Shown in pieces: positions 24,942 through 32,456 of a stretch of DNA of 64,000 nt. The stretch spans positions 62,001 to 126,000 of the forward strand of contig RAZD01000002.1 of assembly GCA_003612525.1 (NCBI GenBank). The letters run 5' to 3'. This DNA is from a bacterium C-53 (lineage in GTDB: Bacteria > Bacillota > Clostridia > Lachnospirales > Lachnospiraceae). The notes below the pieces were generated by a model, which was not told the DNA's origin, did not search any database, and saw nothing but the letters and a program-made list of their open reading frames with translations. The translations under genes were made by a program, and so were the position numbers. The first letter of the stretch is position 1. Every line of letters starts with the position of its first letter.

Positions 24942-26720
24942 ATGGATATAAGGCAAATCCGTCTTTTGCACCTCAGACAGAGGATGCGTCAGGAAAATAT
25001 TAAGGCATATATCATTCCGACCGGAGATTATCACAGTTCGGAATATGTCAGTGATTATTATAAAGTACGTGAATTTTATTCCGGTTTCACCGGTTCAAAC
25101 GGCACACTTGTGGTGTTCGACAACGAAGCAGGTCTTTTCACGGACGGGAGATATTTCATTCAGGCGGAAAGAGAGCTTGACGGGAGCGGGATTGATCTTT
25201 ACCGTATGGGTGAAGAAAAGGTGCCGACCGTATTTGAATATTTGGAAAGCAGGGTGGGGCAGGGAATGAAACTTGCCGGGAATGGAAAAGTGATGTCCTT
25301 TTCTTTCGCCGAAGAAGTCCAAAGAGTGTGCGAGAAAACGGGATGTGATTTTTTGACGGACATCAATATTGCGGAGGAACTTTTTGAGAACCGGCCCAGT
25401 CGTCCCTGTGGCAGAATCAGGCAGCTCCCGATAGAATTGACCGGCGAGACAACGGCCATGAAACTGTCGCGTGTACGCGAAGAACTTGCAAAAGCCGGAT
25501 GTGACGGTATGTTTTTAAGCAGGCTTGATGATATAATGTGGCTTTTTAATATACGCGGGGAGGACGTCCCATACAATCCGGTTGCGCTTTCCTATGCATT
25601 TCTTGACCATGAGAGGGCAGTTTTGTTTATACAGAATGTATCTGAATTGCAAACCGATCTGTTTATGATTCGGAATTATGATGAAGTGGATGTATGGCTT
25701 AAAAATGAGCTTTCACGGGAGCAGAAGATTGCGGTTGATCCAAAATCTGTAAGCCGTTTTTTTTATGAACTGATATCACAGCATGCGAATGCAGTGAAAA
25801 TACAGAATCCGGTTATGCTTTTAAAGGCAGTCAAAAATGAGACGGAAATCAGAAATCTTCGGGAGATTTACCGAAAGGATAGTGCAGCAGTGATTAAGTT
25901 TATTTACTGGCTTAAGAAGAATATCAAAAACCAGGCGATAACGGAAATCGATGCCGTGGAGTATCTTCACAGGAAACGTGAGGAAATTGATGAGTTTATG
26001 GGAGAGTCTTTTCAAACAATCAGCGCCTATCGCGCAAATGCGGCGATGATGCATTATGAGCCTGTGACGGAGCGTCCGGTCACAGTTCTGGCAGAGGGCA
26101 TGCTTCTTGTTGACTCCGGCGGTCAATATCTGGGAGGAACTACAGATGTGACGAGAACAATTGTGTTAGGAGATATTTCTGATGAAGAAAAACTCCATTT
26201 TACGAAAGTAGCGGCCGGGATGCTTCGTCTTTCAGCTGCAAAGTTTCCTGAGGGATGTACCGGAAGAAATCTTGATATTCTGGCAAGGCAGCCTTTGTGG
26301 GAACTGGGTATTGACTACAAATGCGGGACGGGACACGGGATTGGTTATATGCTCAATGTTCATGAGGGCCCGCAGGCGGTCCGGTGGAAACCAACAGACC
26401 GATCTGCTGACGGGATATTGAAAGCCGGTATGCTGCTTTCAAATGAACCAGGTGTTTATATTGAGAACAGATATGGAATAAGAACGGAAAATGTCCTGCT
26501 CGTAAGAGAGGATGAGAAAACGGCGGACGGGCAGTTTCTTTCTTTTGAAACGCTGACGTTTGTTCCGATTGACCTTGAGGCGGTGGATGTTGAAAAATTT
26601 GATGAAAGGGATAAGAGACTGCTGAATGAATATCACAGATCTGTTTATGAAAATACGTCAGATCTGCTTACGGAGGAAGAGGCGGCATGGCTTCGTGAAG
26701 CAGTACGGCCGGTTGTTTAA
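24942..26720 (+). CDS. Xaa-Pro aminopeptidase (M24B, long form)
   Basis: A cytoplasmic metallopeptidase that releases N-terminal residues before proline. 592 residues, the three-domain XPNPEP1-like layout: two N-terminal creatinase-like domains and a C-terminal pita-bread domain. Metal ligands are visible in LLVDSGGQYLGGTTDVTRT (two Asp), GTGHGIGYMLNVHEGP (His), and two late Glu residues in SNEPGVYIE and RTENVLLV. ATG 24942 follows CAGGGAGAG. It is a single gene, divergent from citrate synthase. Confidence 0.92.
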   Translation: MDIRQIRLLHLRQRMRQENIKAYIIPTGDYHSSEYVSDYYKVREFYSGFTGSNGTLVVFDNEAGLFTDGRYFIQAERELDGSGIDLYRMGEEKVPTVFEYLESRVGQGMKLAGNGKVMSFSFAEEVQRVCEKTGCDFLTDINIAEELFENRPSRPCGRIRQLPIELTGETTAMKLSRVREELAKAGCDGMFLSRLDDIMWLFNIRGEDVPYNPVALSYAFLDHERAVLFIQNVSELQTDLFMIRNYDEVDVWLKNELSREQKIAVDPKSVSRFFYELISQHANAVKIQNPVMLLKAVKNETEIRNLREIYRKDSAAVIKFIYWLKKNIKNQAITEIDAVEYLHRKREEIDEFMGESFQTISAYRANAAMMHYEPVTERPVTVLAEGMLLVDSGGQYLGGTTDVTRTIVLGDISDEEKLHFTKVAAGMLRLSAAKFPEGCTGRNLDILARQPLWELGIDYKCGTGHGIGYMLNVHEGPQAVRWKPTDRSADGILKAGMLLSNEPGVYIENRYGIRTENVLLVREDEKTADGQFLSFETLTFVPIDLEAVDVEKFDERDKRLLNEYHRSVYENTSDLLTEEEAAWLREAVRPVV

Positions 26721-26737
26721 AATATCTTGGAAAGATA

Positions 26738-26767
26738 TTGACTTTCTTTACGGAAATGTGAGATAAT
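26738..26767 (+). promoter_or_regulatory. sigma-A type promoter for pckA
   Basis: -35 TTGACT (26738-26743), 18-base spacer, -10 GATAAT (26762-26767). Transcription would start near 26774, giving an untranslated leader of about 113 bases. Confidence 0.65.
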
Positions 26768-26773
26768 ACTGAC

Positions 26774-26886
26774 GGTATTTGAGTCCTGTCTGTTGTCCTG
26801 ACGGATGGATTGGAATATTTTACAATGGTTTTAACCTTGAGAAAAGGTTAATCATACATATTTTAAAATTTTAAGGAGGAAAAAAT
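26774..26886 (+). promoter_or_regulatory. pckA leader with stem-loop
   Basis: The leader contains a perfect eight-pair hairpin (arms 26831-26838 and 26844-26851) about 35 bases before the start codon and an A+T-rich stretch leading to AAGGAGG. It does not match a riboswitch class I know. It could stabilise the mRNA or modulate translation. Confidence 0.35.
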
Positions 26887-28578
26887 ATGTCAACAAAAGC
26901 GTATTACCCAATATCTGAAATTGGCGCTGGCAAAGTAGGTTTTTCCAAAACACGTTCCATTATCGAAGGAGCTTTCTACGGAAATAATGTTGTAAAAGTC
27001 AACACATTACGTGAAGCTTATGAATTAGCAAAGAATTCTCCGGGAACAGTTGTTACGGACATGCCTGTATACAGAGGCGAGGAGTTCGGCCTTGACAGCG
27101 ACGCGAAAGTTCTTTTATTCAATGATGGTGCCGTTACCGGACGTTATGCGGCTGCACGCCGTATCAAAGGCGAGCCGGGTGTAGATGCGGTGAAACTTGA
27201 TAAAGTAGCAATGGATGCCGTTTATGAGTCACGCTGGAAAACTATGTATCATGCGGAAGTATTCATCGGTCTTGATCCTGAATTTATGGTAAAAGCACAC
27301 CTTCTGATTCCGGAAGGAGAAGAAAACATCATGTACAACTGGATGCTGAACTTCCAGTATATGTCTGATGAATATGCAAGAATGTACAAGAGCTCTAAGC
27401 CGGTAGGCGATGGAAAAGAGCCGGATATCTATATCTTCTCCGATCCTCAGTGGATTCCGCAGGAGCGTCCTGACGTGGATTACAGCTGCTTAAGCGATCC
27501 TCTGACACTCTGCTATTTCGATACAGACCAGAACTGTGCATGTATTCTCGGTATGAGATATTTCGGAGAGCACAAGAAAGGTACTCTTACAATTGCATGG
27601 GCAATCGCAAACAGAAATGGCTATGCTTCCTGCCACGGCGGACAGAAGGAATATCTCCTTGAAGGCGGTAAGAAATTCGTTGCTTCCGTTTACGGTCTGT
27701 CAGGATCCGGAAAATCTACACTTACACATGCAAAGCATGGTGGAAAATACGAGATCAAGGTTCTTCATGATGATGCGTTTATCATCAATACAGATACATG
27801 TGCATCTGTAGCTCTTGAGCCTTCCTACTTTGACAAGACAGCGGATTATCCGACAGGATGTCCGGACAATCAGTATCTTCTGACTGTTCAGAACTGCTCC
27901 GCTACACTTGATGAGCATGGAAAAGTTCAGCTTGTAACGGAAGATATCAGAAACGGCAACGGCCGTGCAATTAAGTCCAAATTATGGTCCCCGAACCGTG
28001 TGGATAAGATTGACGCGCCTGTTAACGCAATCTTCTGGATTATGAAAGACCCTACAATTCCTCCTGTAGTTAAATTAAAAGGTGCGGCTCTTGCGTCTGT
28101 TATGGGTGCAACGCTTGCAACAAAAACTTCTACAGCAGAACGTGTGAAAGCTGGTACGGATATGAATGCACTTCGTATCGTTCCTTATGCAAATCCGTTC
28201 AGAACGTATCCTCTTGTAAATGATTACGAGAAGTTCAAGAAGCTTGTTGAGGAGAAGAATGTAGACTGCTATATTATCAATACAGGCGACTTTATGGGCA
28301 AGAAAGTAAAACCGGCTGATACATTAGGTATTCTTGAGACGATCGTAGAAGGAAAAGCTTCCTTTGAGAAGTGGGGACCTTTTGACGATATCGAGATCAT
28401 GAGCTGGGAAGGATTCGAGCCTGATTTGAACGATGCAGATTACAAAGATCAGCTTAAGAACGCTATGCAGAATCGTGTGGATGCCGTTAAGGGATTTGCA
28501 GATAAGAAGGAAGGATATGATAAACTTCCGGATGAAGCATTAGAGGCAGTTCAGAAGCTTGTAGATGCATTAAAATAA
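26887..28578 (+). CDS. pckA: phosphoenolpyruvate carboxykinase (ATP)
   Basis: Interconverts oxaloacetate and PEP using ATP/ADP, linking C4 acids and glycolysis. 563 residues. The kinase-1a P-loop VYGLSGSGKSTL and kinase-2 metal motif VLHDDAFI are clear; the surrounding sequence is a divergent clostridial branch of the ATP-type family and slightly longer than the usual 520-540. Codon use is strongly biased toward preferred codons, which suggests high expression. ATG 26887 follows TAAGGAGG. Two strong terminators follow. Confidence 0.92.
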   Translation: MSTKAYYPISEIGAGKVGFSKTRSIIEGAFYGNNVVKVNTLREAYELAKNSPGTVVTDMPVYRGEEFGLDSDAKVLLFNDGAVTGRYAAARRIKGEPGVDAVKLDKVAMDAVYESRWKTMYHAEVFIGLDPEFMVKAHLLIPEGEENIMYNWMLNFQYMSDEYARMYKSSKPVGDGKEPDIYIFSDPQWIPQERPDVDYSCLSDPLTLCYFDTDQNCACILGMRYFGEHKKGTLTIAWAIANRNGYASCHGGQKEYLLEGGKKFVASVYGLSGSGKSTLTHAKHGGKYEIKVLHDDAFIINTDTCASVALEPSYFDKTADYPTGCPDNQYLLTVQNCSATLDEHGKVQLVTEDIRNGNGRAIKSKLWSPNRVDKIDAPVNAIFWIMKDPTIPPVVKLKGAALASVMGATLATKTSTAERVKAGTDMNALRIVPYANPFRTYPLVNDYEKFKKLVEEKNVDCYIINTGDFMGKKVKPADTLGILETIVEGKASFEKWGPFDDIEIMSWEGFEPDLNDADYKDQLKNAMQNRVDAVKGFADKKEGYDKLPDEALEAVQKLVDALK

Positions 28579-28603
28579 AGGATTTCACAGATGAATTTAT
28601 AAG

Positions 28604-28632
28604 AAGAGTGCCGGTTATCGGCACTCTTTTTG
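28604..28632 (+). terminator. rho-independent terminator after pckA
   Basis: Perfect ten-pair stem (arms 28604-28613 and 28619-28628), five-base loop, T-run after it. It ends the pckA transcript. Confidence 0.92.
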
Positions 28633-28666
28633 TAAAAAGAAATTTTCGGTTTTCTAATTTTTTCAT

Positions 28667-28694
28667 AAAAAAGCAGCCTTAAGGCTGCTTTTTT
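28667..28694. terminator. palindromic terminator, mainly for the minus-strand RNA
   Basis: A perfect palindrome whose halves are 28667-28680 and 28681-28694. On the minus strand the GC-rich stem (GCAGCC) is followed by six T, making it the 3' end of the structured RNA described at 28667-28878. On the plus strand it is a second stop for pckA read-through. Confidence 0.85.
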
Positions 28695-28878
28695 ACCCAA
28701 AATGCCGTTTCCTGTCTTTTGACTCCTAGCAAAGCTAGGTGGGTGTCCGCAGCGCATTCGCTGCCTTCCACTGCGTCGGCAAAAGCCGGGAGGCTTGGCA
28801 TTGAATTTTGCAATATAGGAGTCCCGTTTAAAGTAAATGTAGGTTCAATACAACAGGCGTTATCGGTCATTCCAGATT
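28667..28878 (-). ncRNA. structured non-coding RNA, candidate 6S RNA (SsrS)
   Basis: A free-standing unit of about 210 bases with a strong minus-strand promoter (28885-28913) and an intrinsic terminator. Three helices nest: plus-strand 28701-28707 with 28864-28871, 28711-28715 with 28853-28857, and 28721-28728 with 28816-28823 (eight perfect pairs). They leave an asymmetric bubble of 5 and 29 bases and an apical region with the hairpin 28749-28764. A competing hairpin, 28727-28732 with 28736-28741, would open the eight-pair helix. A long rod with a central bubble, a switching 3' hairpin and the segment GGACACCCACCT fit 6S RNA, which binds RNA polymerase. The class is inferred by eye. Confidence 0.6.
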
Positions 28879-28884
28879 AATAAT

Positions 28885-28913
28885 ATTATATCCAATGTTA
28901 CGCAAAATTACAA
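28885..28913 (-). promoter_or_regulatory. promoter of the candidate 6S RNA
   Basis: Read on the minus strand: -35 TTGTAA (28908-28913), 17-base spacer, consensus -10 TATAAT (28885-28890). The start would be near 28878, just before the first paired segment of the RNA. Confidence 0.7.
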
Positions 28914-29041
28914 CTGGAAAATGCGAAAGCATACGTTTTACGATTATTCTTTTTCCCATAAGCATATATATAAGTGTTGGGTTGAGGAAGTGGAATTTGT
29001 TTTCTGCTTTGGAATTTATAATTTATTAAAATGGGGTAAAA

Positions 29042-30157
29042 ATGAAAAAACTTGTTGTGCTTCAGGGAATTTTGTGTATTTTATTGTGTTATTTTTGCAT
29101 TAAAATAGCAAATACATGTATGGAAGAGAGTAAACCATATCAGGAGGACCGTACATACGAGAAAGTACGTATTCTGATTCGAAATCAGAATACGCAGGAG
29201 GAAGACTACAGAGGCAAAATAAGAATTAAGCGAACGGAAGATGGAAGAGAGAAAATAAATGAGGTCTCTCTTGAGGAATATCTTTATGGTGTAGTAGGGA
29301 GTGAGATGCCTTCTTCTTATCCGGAGGAAGCATTAAAAGCGCAGGCTGTCTGTGCCCGTTCCTATGCGGTATGCAGAATGCAGAATCCGGCTTCCGGTCA
29401 GTATGATATGGACGATACGACATCTTTTCAGGTATATTCACCGGAAAATGAAACGGATGCAGTAAGAAATGCGGTGGATGAGACAAAAGGAGAAATTCTT
29501 TCCTATGAGGGTATGCCGGCGGAAACATTTTTCTTTTCGACTTCGTGCGGCTTGACGACGGATGCGAATGTCTTTAACCAAAAAGGCGGAGAATATCCTT
29601 ATATTGTGTCTCAGGCAGTTGGATACGGCGGAAATCCGAATTCGAAGGAAGATTTCACAAAAGAGGATGTGTTTCGAAATTACATTCTTGGAGACAGCGA
29701 AGATGCATTTGAAAGCGGGGAAAAGTGGTTCCGCTGGAGCACAACCGTACGTCTTGATCAGATTGAGGCGGAGGGTTTAAAAAAGGGAAGCGTAAAAGAA
29801 GTCAATGTGCTTGACCGGGGACCTGGCGGCGTTGTAAGCAGGCTGTCTGTCAGCGACGGGAAAAATATGGTTGAAATTGAGGGTGAATATAGGGTAAGAT
29901 GTTTATTGGCACAGGCCGCCGGAGAACTTTCCTTAAATGACGGAACCGAGACTGCCTGCGCCAGCCTTCTTCCGAGTGCGTATTTTATAATCGAAAATAC
30001 TGAAGACGAGAATGAAGTCCGCATATGCGGAGGAGGTTACGGACATGGCGCCGGAATGCCGCAAAATGCGGCGAAAGCGATGGCGGAGCAGGGAATGGAT
30101 TATCGTGAGATACTTGCTTTCTTTTTTGAGGATACAAAACTCACGACATTGGGGTAA
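29042..30157 (+). CDS. spoIID: SpoIID/LytB-family protein
   Basis: 371 residues with an N-terminal signal anchor (about residues 3-22) and a SpoIID domain: SLEEYLYGVVGSEMPSSYP, ALKAQAVCARSYA and a closing GYGHGAGMPQNAAKAMA motif. SpoIID is a lytic transglycosylase that works with SpoIIP and SpoIIQ to degrade septal peptidoglycan during engulfment. The catalytic Glu in GSEMP is present. No SpoIIQ or SpoIIID follows, unlike the B. subtilis order, so a paralogue of the LytB type is possible. The ATG has a weak GGGG site. It lies divergent from the candidate 6S RNA. Confidence 0.82.
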   Translation: MKKLVVLQGILCILLCYFCIKIANTCMEESKPYQEDRTYEKVRILIRNQNTQEEDYRGKIRIKRTEDGREKINEVSLEEYLYGVVGSEMPSSYPEEALKAQAVCARSYAVCRMQNPASGQYDMDDTTSFQVYSPENETDAVRNAVDETKGEILSYEGMPAETFFFSTSCGLTTDANVFNQKGGEYPYIVSQAVGYGGNPNSKEDFTKEDVFRNYILGDSEDAFESGEKWFRWSTTVRLDQIEAEGLKKGSVKEVNVLDRGPGGVVSRLSVSDGKNMVEIEGEYRVRCLLAQAAGELSLNDGTETACASLLPSAYFIIENTEDENEVRICGGGYGHGAGMPQNAAKAMAEQGMDYREILAFFFEDTKLTTLG

Positions 30158-30171
30158 CAGGAAAGGAATGG

Positions 30172-31041
30172 ATGAACATGAGCTATATTTACAAGGCGTA
30201 TCGGATTTACAGGGACTTTTCGGATGAGTTAAATAACAATCATGTAAACGCATATGCGTCTAGTGCGGCTTTTTTTCTGTTTATTTCATTTATTCCATGT
30301 CTGATGCTGCTCCTTGCAATGATTCCGTATACGCCTGTCAGCAAATCGGATATCCTGAAAGCAGCGGTTGCAATTCTTCCGGACAATGTCGGCAGTCTGG
30401 CCATTAATATTATTGATGAACTGTACGGGAAATCTACGGCGGTTATTTCCATTACTGCAGCGGCAACCGTATGGTCTGCTGCGAAAGGGGTTCTTGCGAT
30501 TACAAGGGGTCTGAATGCAGTTTATGAAATTCAGGAGACTCGCAATTTTGTACTTCTCCGGCTTCGGGCGGCGGCCTACACGGTAGTGATTGTGCTGGCT
30601 GTGCTTGTGTGCCTTGTTGTAATGGTATTCAGTTCGAAGGTGAACGGACTTCTGATGGAGCATCTCCCGTATATAGCAAGGATATCACAGCGGATTGTAA
30701 ATACAAAGTGGCTTGTGACATTGACGATTCTTGTCTTTTTATTTATCGGGTTGTATAAGTGGATTCCAAATAGAAAAGCCTCTTTTCGTTCCCAGATACC
30801 GGGCGCTGTTTTTTCCGCTGTTATCTGGTCCGGATTTTCATTTGTATTTTCGGTCTATATTAATTATTTTGGCGGGCTCAGCATGTATGGCAGTCTTACC
30901 ACAGTAGTCGTTGCGATGCTCTGGCTTTATGTGTGTATGTGGATTATATTGCTTGGCGCCCAGATCAATTCGTATTTTGAACCGGACTTCCGGTATCTTC
31001 ATGCCAGATTTAAGCGGCACTATGAGAAAGCGCGTGAATAG
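30172..31041 (+). CDS. YihY/virulence factor BrkB family membrane protein
   Basis: 289 residues with about six transmembrane helices and a basic C-terminal tail, matching the YihY/BrkB (formerly RNase BN) family. Typical segments are NAYASSAAFFLFISFIPCL near the N-terminus, VWSAAKGVLAITRGLNAVY, and LWLYVCMWIILLGAQINSYF near the end. Function in this family is unsettled; it is not RNase BN. ATG 30172 lies after GAAAGGA, 14 bases after spoIID, so the two are likely co-transcribed. A second ATG at 30178 is possible. Confidence 0.85.
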   Translation: MNMSYIYKAYRIYRDFSDELNNNHVNAYASSAAFFLFISFIPCLMLLLAMIPYTPVSKSDILKAAVAILPDNVGSLAINIIDELYGKSTAVISITAAATVWSAAKGVLAITRGLNAVYEIQETRNFVLLRLRAAAYTVVIVLAVLVCLVVMVFSSKVNGLLMEHLPYIARISQRIVNTKWLVTLTILVFLFIGLYKWIPNRKASFRSQIPGAVFSAVIWSGFSFVFSVYINYFGGLSMYGSLTTVVVAMLWLYVCMWIILLGAQINSYFEPDFRYLHARFKRHYEKARE

Positions 31042-31057
31042 AGATTTTATTTTTTGC

Positions 31058-31086
31058 TTGACAGAAGTGTTTTCTGCCCCTAAAAT
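31058..31086 (+). promoter_or_regulatory. sigma-A type promoter for the pheST T-box unit
   Basis: Consensus -35 TTGACA (31058-31063), 17-base spacer, -10 TAAAAT (31081-31086). Transcription would begin near 31093 and run into the T-box leader. Confidence 0.85.
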
Positions 31087-31092
31087 AAGAGC

Positions 31093-31368
31093 AGAAGATT
31101 TGAAATGCATGGAAGGCGCATAAAGTCTTTTATATTCCTGAAAGAGAGAGGAGGCCACCGGCTGAAAGCTTCCTTAAGGTTCCGTAGAAGATCATATTCC
31201 CGCCGGAGCAGCTCTGCGGAAGCATTTGGATACAGTGGTAGGCAGAGACGTTGTGCGCGTTAAGCATGTAATGAGCGTTTAAATGACAGGTTCATTTAAG
31301 AATAAGGGTGGCACCGCGGAGAATATTCGTCCCTTACGGCCGGGAACGGCTGTAAGGGATTCTTTTGC
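31093..31368 (+). promoter_or_regulatory. T-box leader controlling pheS-pheT
   Basis: The T-box core AAGGGTGGCACCGCGG is at 31304-31319 and is followed by a terminator hairpin (arms starting 31331 and ending about 31358, then TTCTTTT). Stem I shows the AGAGAG element (31145-31150) and a GGCTGAAAG distal loop. A UUC triplet at 31197-31199 is well placed as a phenylalanine specifier. Uncharged tRNA-Phe would pair with the core and prevent termination, raising pheST expression when phenylalanine is short. Confidence 0.93.
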
Positions 31369-31404
31369 GTTTCAGAGATTATTCAGAAAGGAAAAGGAAA
31401 GAAA

Positions 31405-32424
31405 ATGAAAGACAGGTTACAACAGATCAGGGAAGATGCATTACGGCAGATCGGCAGTTCCGCTTCGCTTGAGAAATTGAATGAAGTTCGTGTCAGCGTA
31501 CTGGGCAAGAAGGGTGAATTGACCGCCGTACTGAAGAGTATGAAGGATATTGCGGCGGAGGAAAGACCGAAATTCGGTCAGATGGTAAACGACGCAAGGG
31601 CAGAGATTGAACATGCGCTTGAGGAGGCAAAGGCAAAGATGGAGCGGCGTATCCGCGCAGAGCAGATGAAAGCGGAGGTGATCGATGTGACGCTTCCTGC
31701 CAGGCGGAATAAAGTCGGACACAGGCACCCTAATACAATTGCTATGGAGGAAGTTGAAAATATTTTCATCGGTATGGGGTATGAAGTGGTGGAAGGCCCG
31801 GAAATTGAGACAGATTACTATAATTTTGAAGCGTTGAATATTCCGGCGGACCATCCGGCAAAAGACGAGCAGGATACGTTTTACATCAATGGAGATTTCC
31901 TGCTTCGGACACAGACCTCCGGCACGCAGGTGCATGAGATGGAGAGAGGAAAGCTTCCTATCCGTATGATTGCTCCAGGACGTGTATTCCGATCAGATGA
32001 AGTGGATGCGACGCATTCCCCGTCGTTCCATCAGATCGAGGGACTTGTGATTGATAAGCATATTACATTTGCGGACCTGAAAGGGACACTTGCGGAATTT
32101 GCCAAAGAACTTTTCGGGGAAGACACAAAAGTAAAATTCCGTCCGCATCACTTTAACTTCACGGAGCCAAGTGCGGAAATGGATGTATCGTGTTTTAAAT
32201 GTGGAGGAAAAGGCTGCCGTTTCTGTAAGGGAACCGGTTGGATTGAGATTCTTGGCTGTGGGCTCGTTCATCCGAATGTGCTTAAAATGAGCGGAATTGA
32301 TCCGGAAGCGTACAGCGGATTTGCATTTGGTATCGGTCTTGAGCGCATCGCGCTGTTAAAATATGAAATTGACGATATGAGACTCCTTTATGAGAATGAC
32401 ATCAGGTTTTTAAGACAGTTCTAA
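31405..32424 (+). CDS. pheS: phenylalanine-tRNA ligase alpha subunit
   Basis: Catalytic subunit of the (alpha-beta)2 PheRS. 339 residues: an N-terminal coiled-coil that contacts tRNA (to about residue 85) and a class II catalytic core with motif 2 (GRVFRSDEVDATHSPSFHQ) and motif 3 (FGIGLERIALLKY). A C-x2-C-x5-CxxC-like cysteine patch (CFKCGGKGCRFCKG) near residue 255 looks like a zinc site, as in several bacterial PheS. Start ATG follows AAGGAAAAGGAAAG. Expression is under the T-box just upstream. Confidence 0.97.
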   Translation: MKDRLQQIREDALRQIGSSASLEKLNEVRVSVLGKKGELTAVLKSMKDIAAEERPKFGQMVNDARAEIEHALEEAKAKMERRIRAEQMKAEVIDVTLPARRNKVGHRHPNTIAMEEVENIFIGMGYEVVEGPEIETDYYNFEALNIPADHPAKDEQDTFYINGDFLLRTQTSGTQVHEMERGKLPIRMIAPGRVFRSDEVDATHSPSFHQIEGLVIDKHITFADLKGTLAEFAKELFGEDTKVKFRPHHFNFTEPSAEMDVSCFKCGGKGCRFCKGTGWIEILGCGLVHPNVLKMSGIDPEAYSGFAFGIGLERIALLKYEIDDMRLLYENDIRFLRQF

Positions 32425-32456
32425 TGAGTGAAACGGAAAGGAAATGGAGATAGATT

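Noticed and set aside
28679-28870. Minus-strand open frame of 63 codons between pckA and spoIID
   Set aside because: No ribosome binding site, its start is almost at the expected transcription start, and the same bases form nested helices, so a non-coding RNA explains the region better.
28921-29103. Plus-strand open frame of 60 codons overlapping the start of spoIID
   Set aside because: No ribosome binding site, amino-acid composition unlike a protein, and it overlaps a clear gene in another frame.
31021-31092. Terminator after the YihY gene
   Set aside because: No stable hairpin with a T-run lies between its stop and the pheST promoter, so read-through into the T-box unit cannot be excluded.
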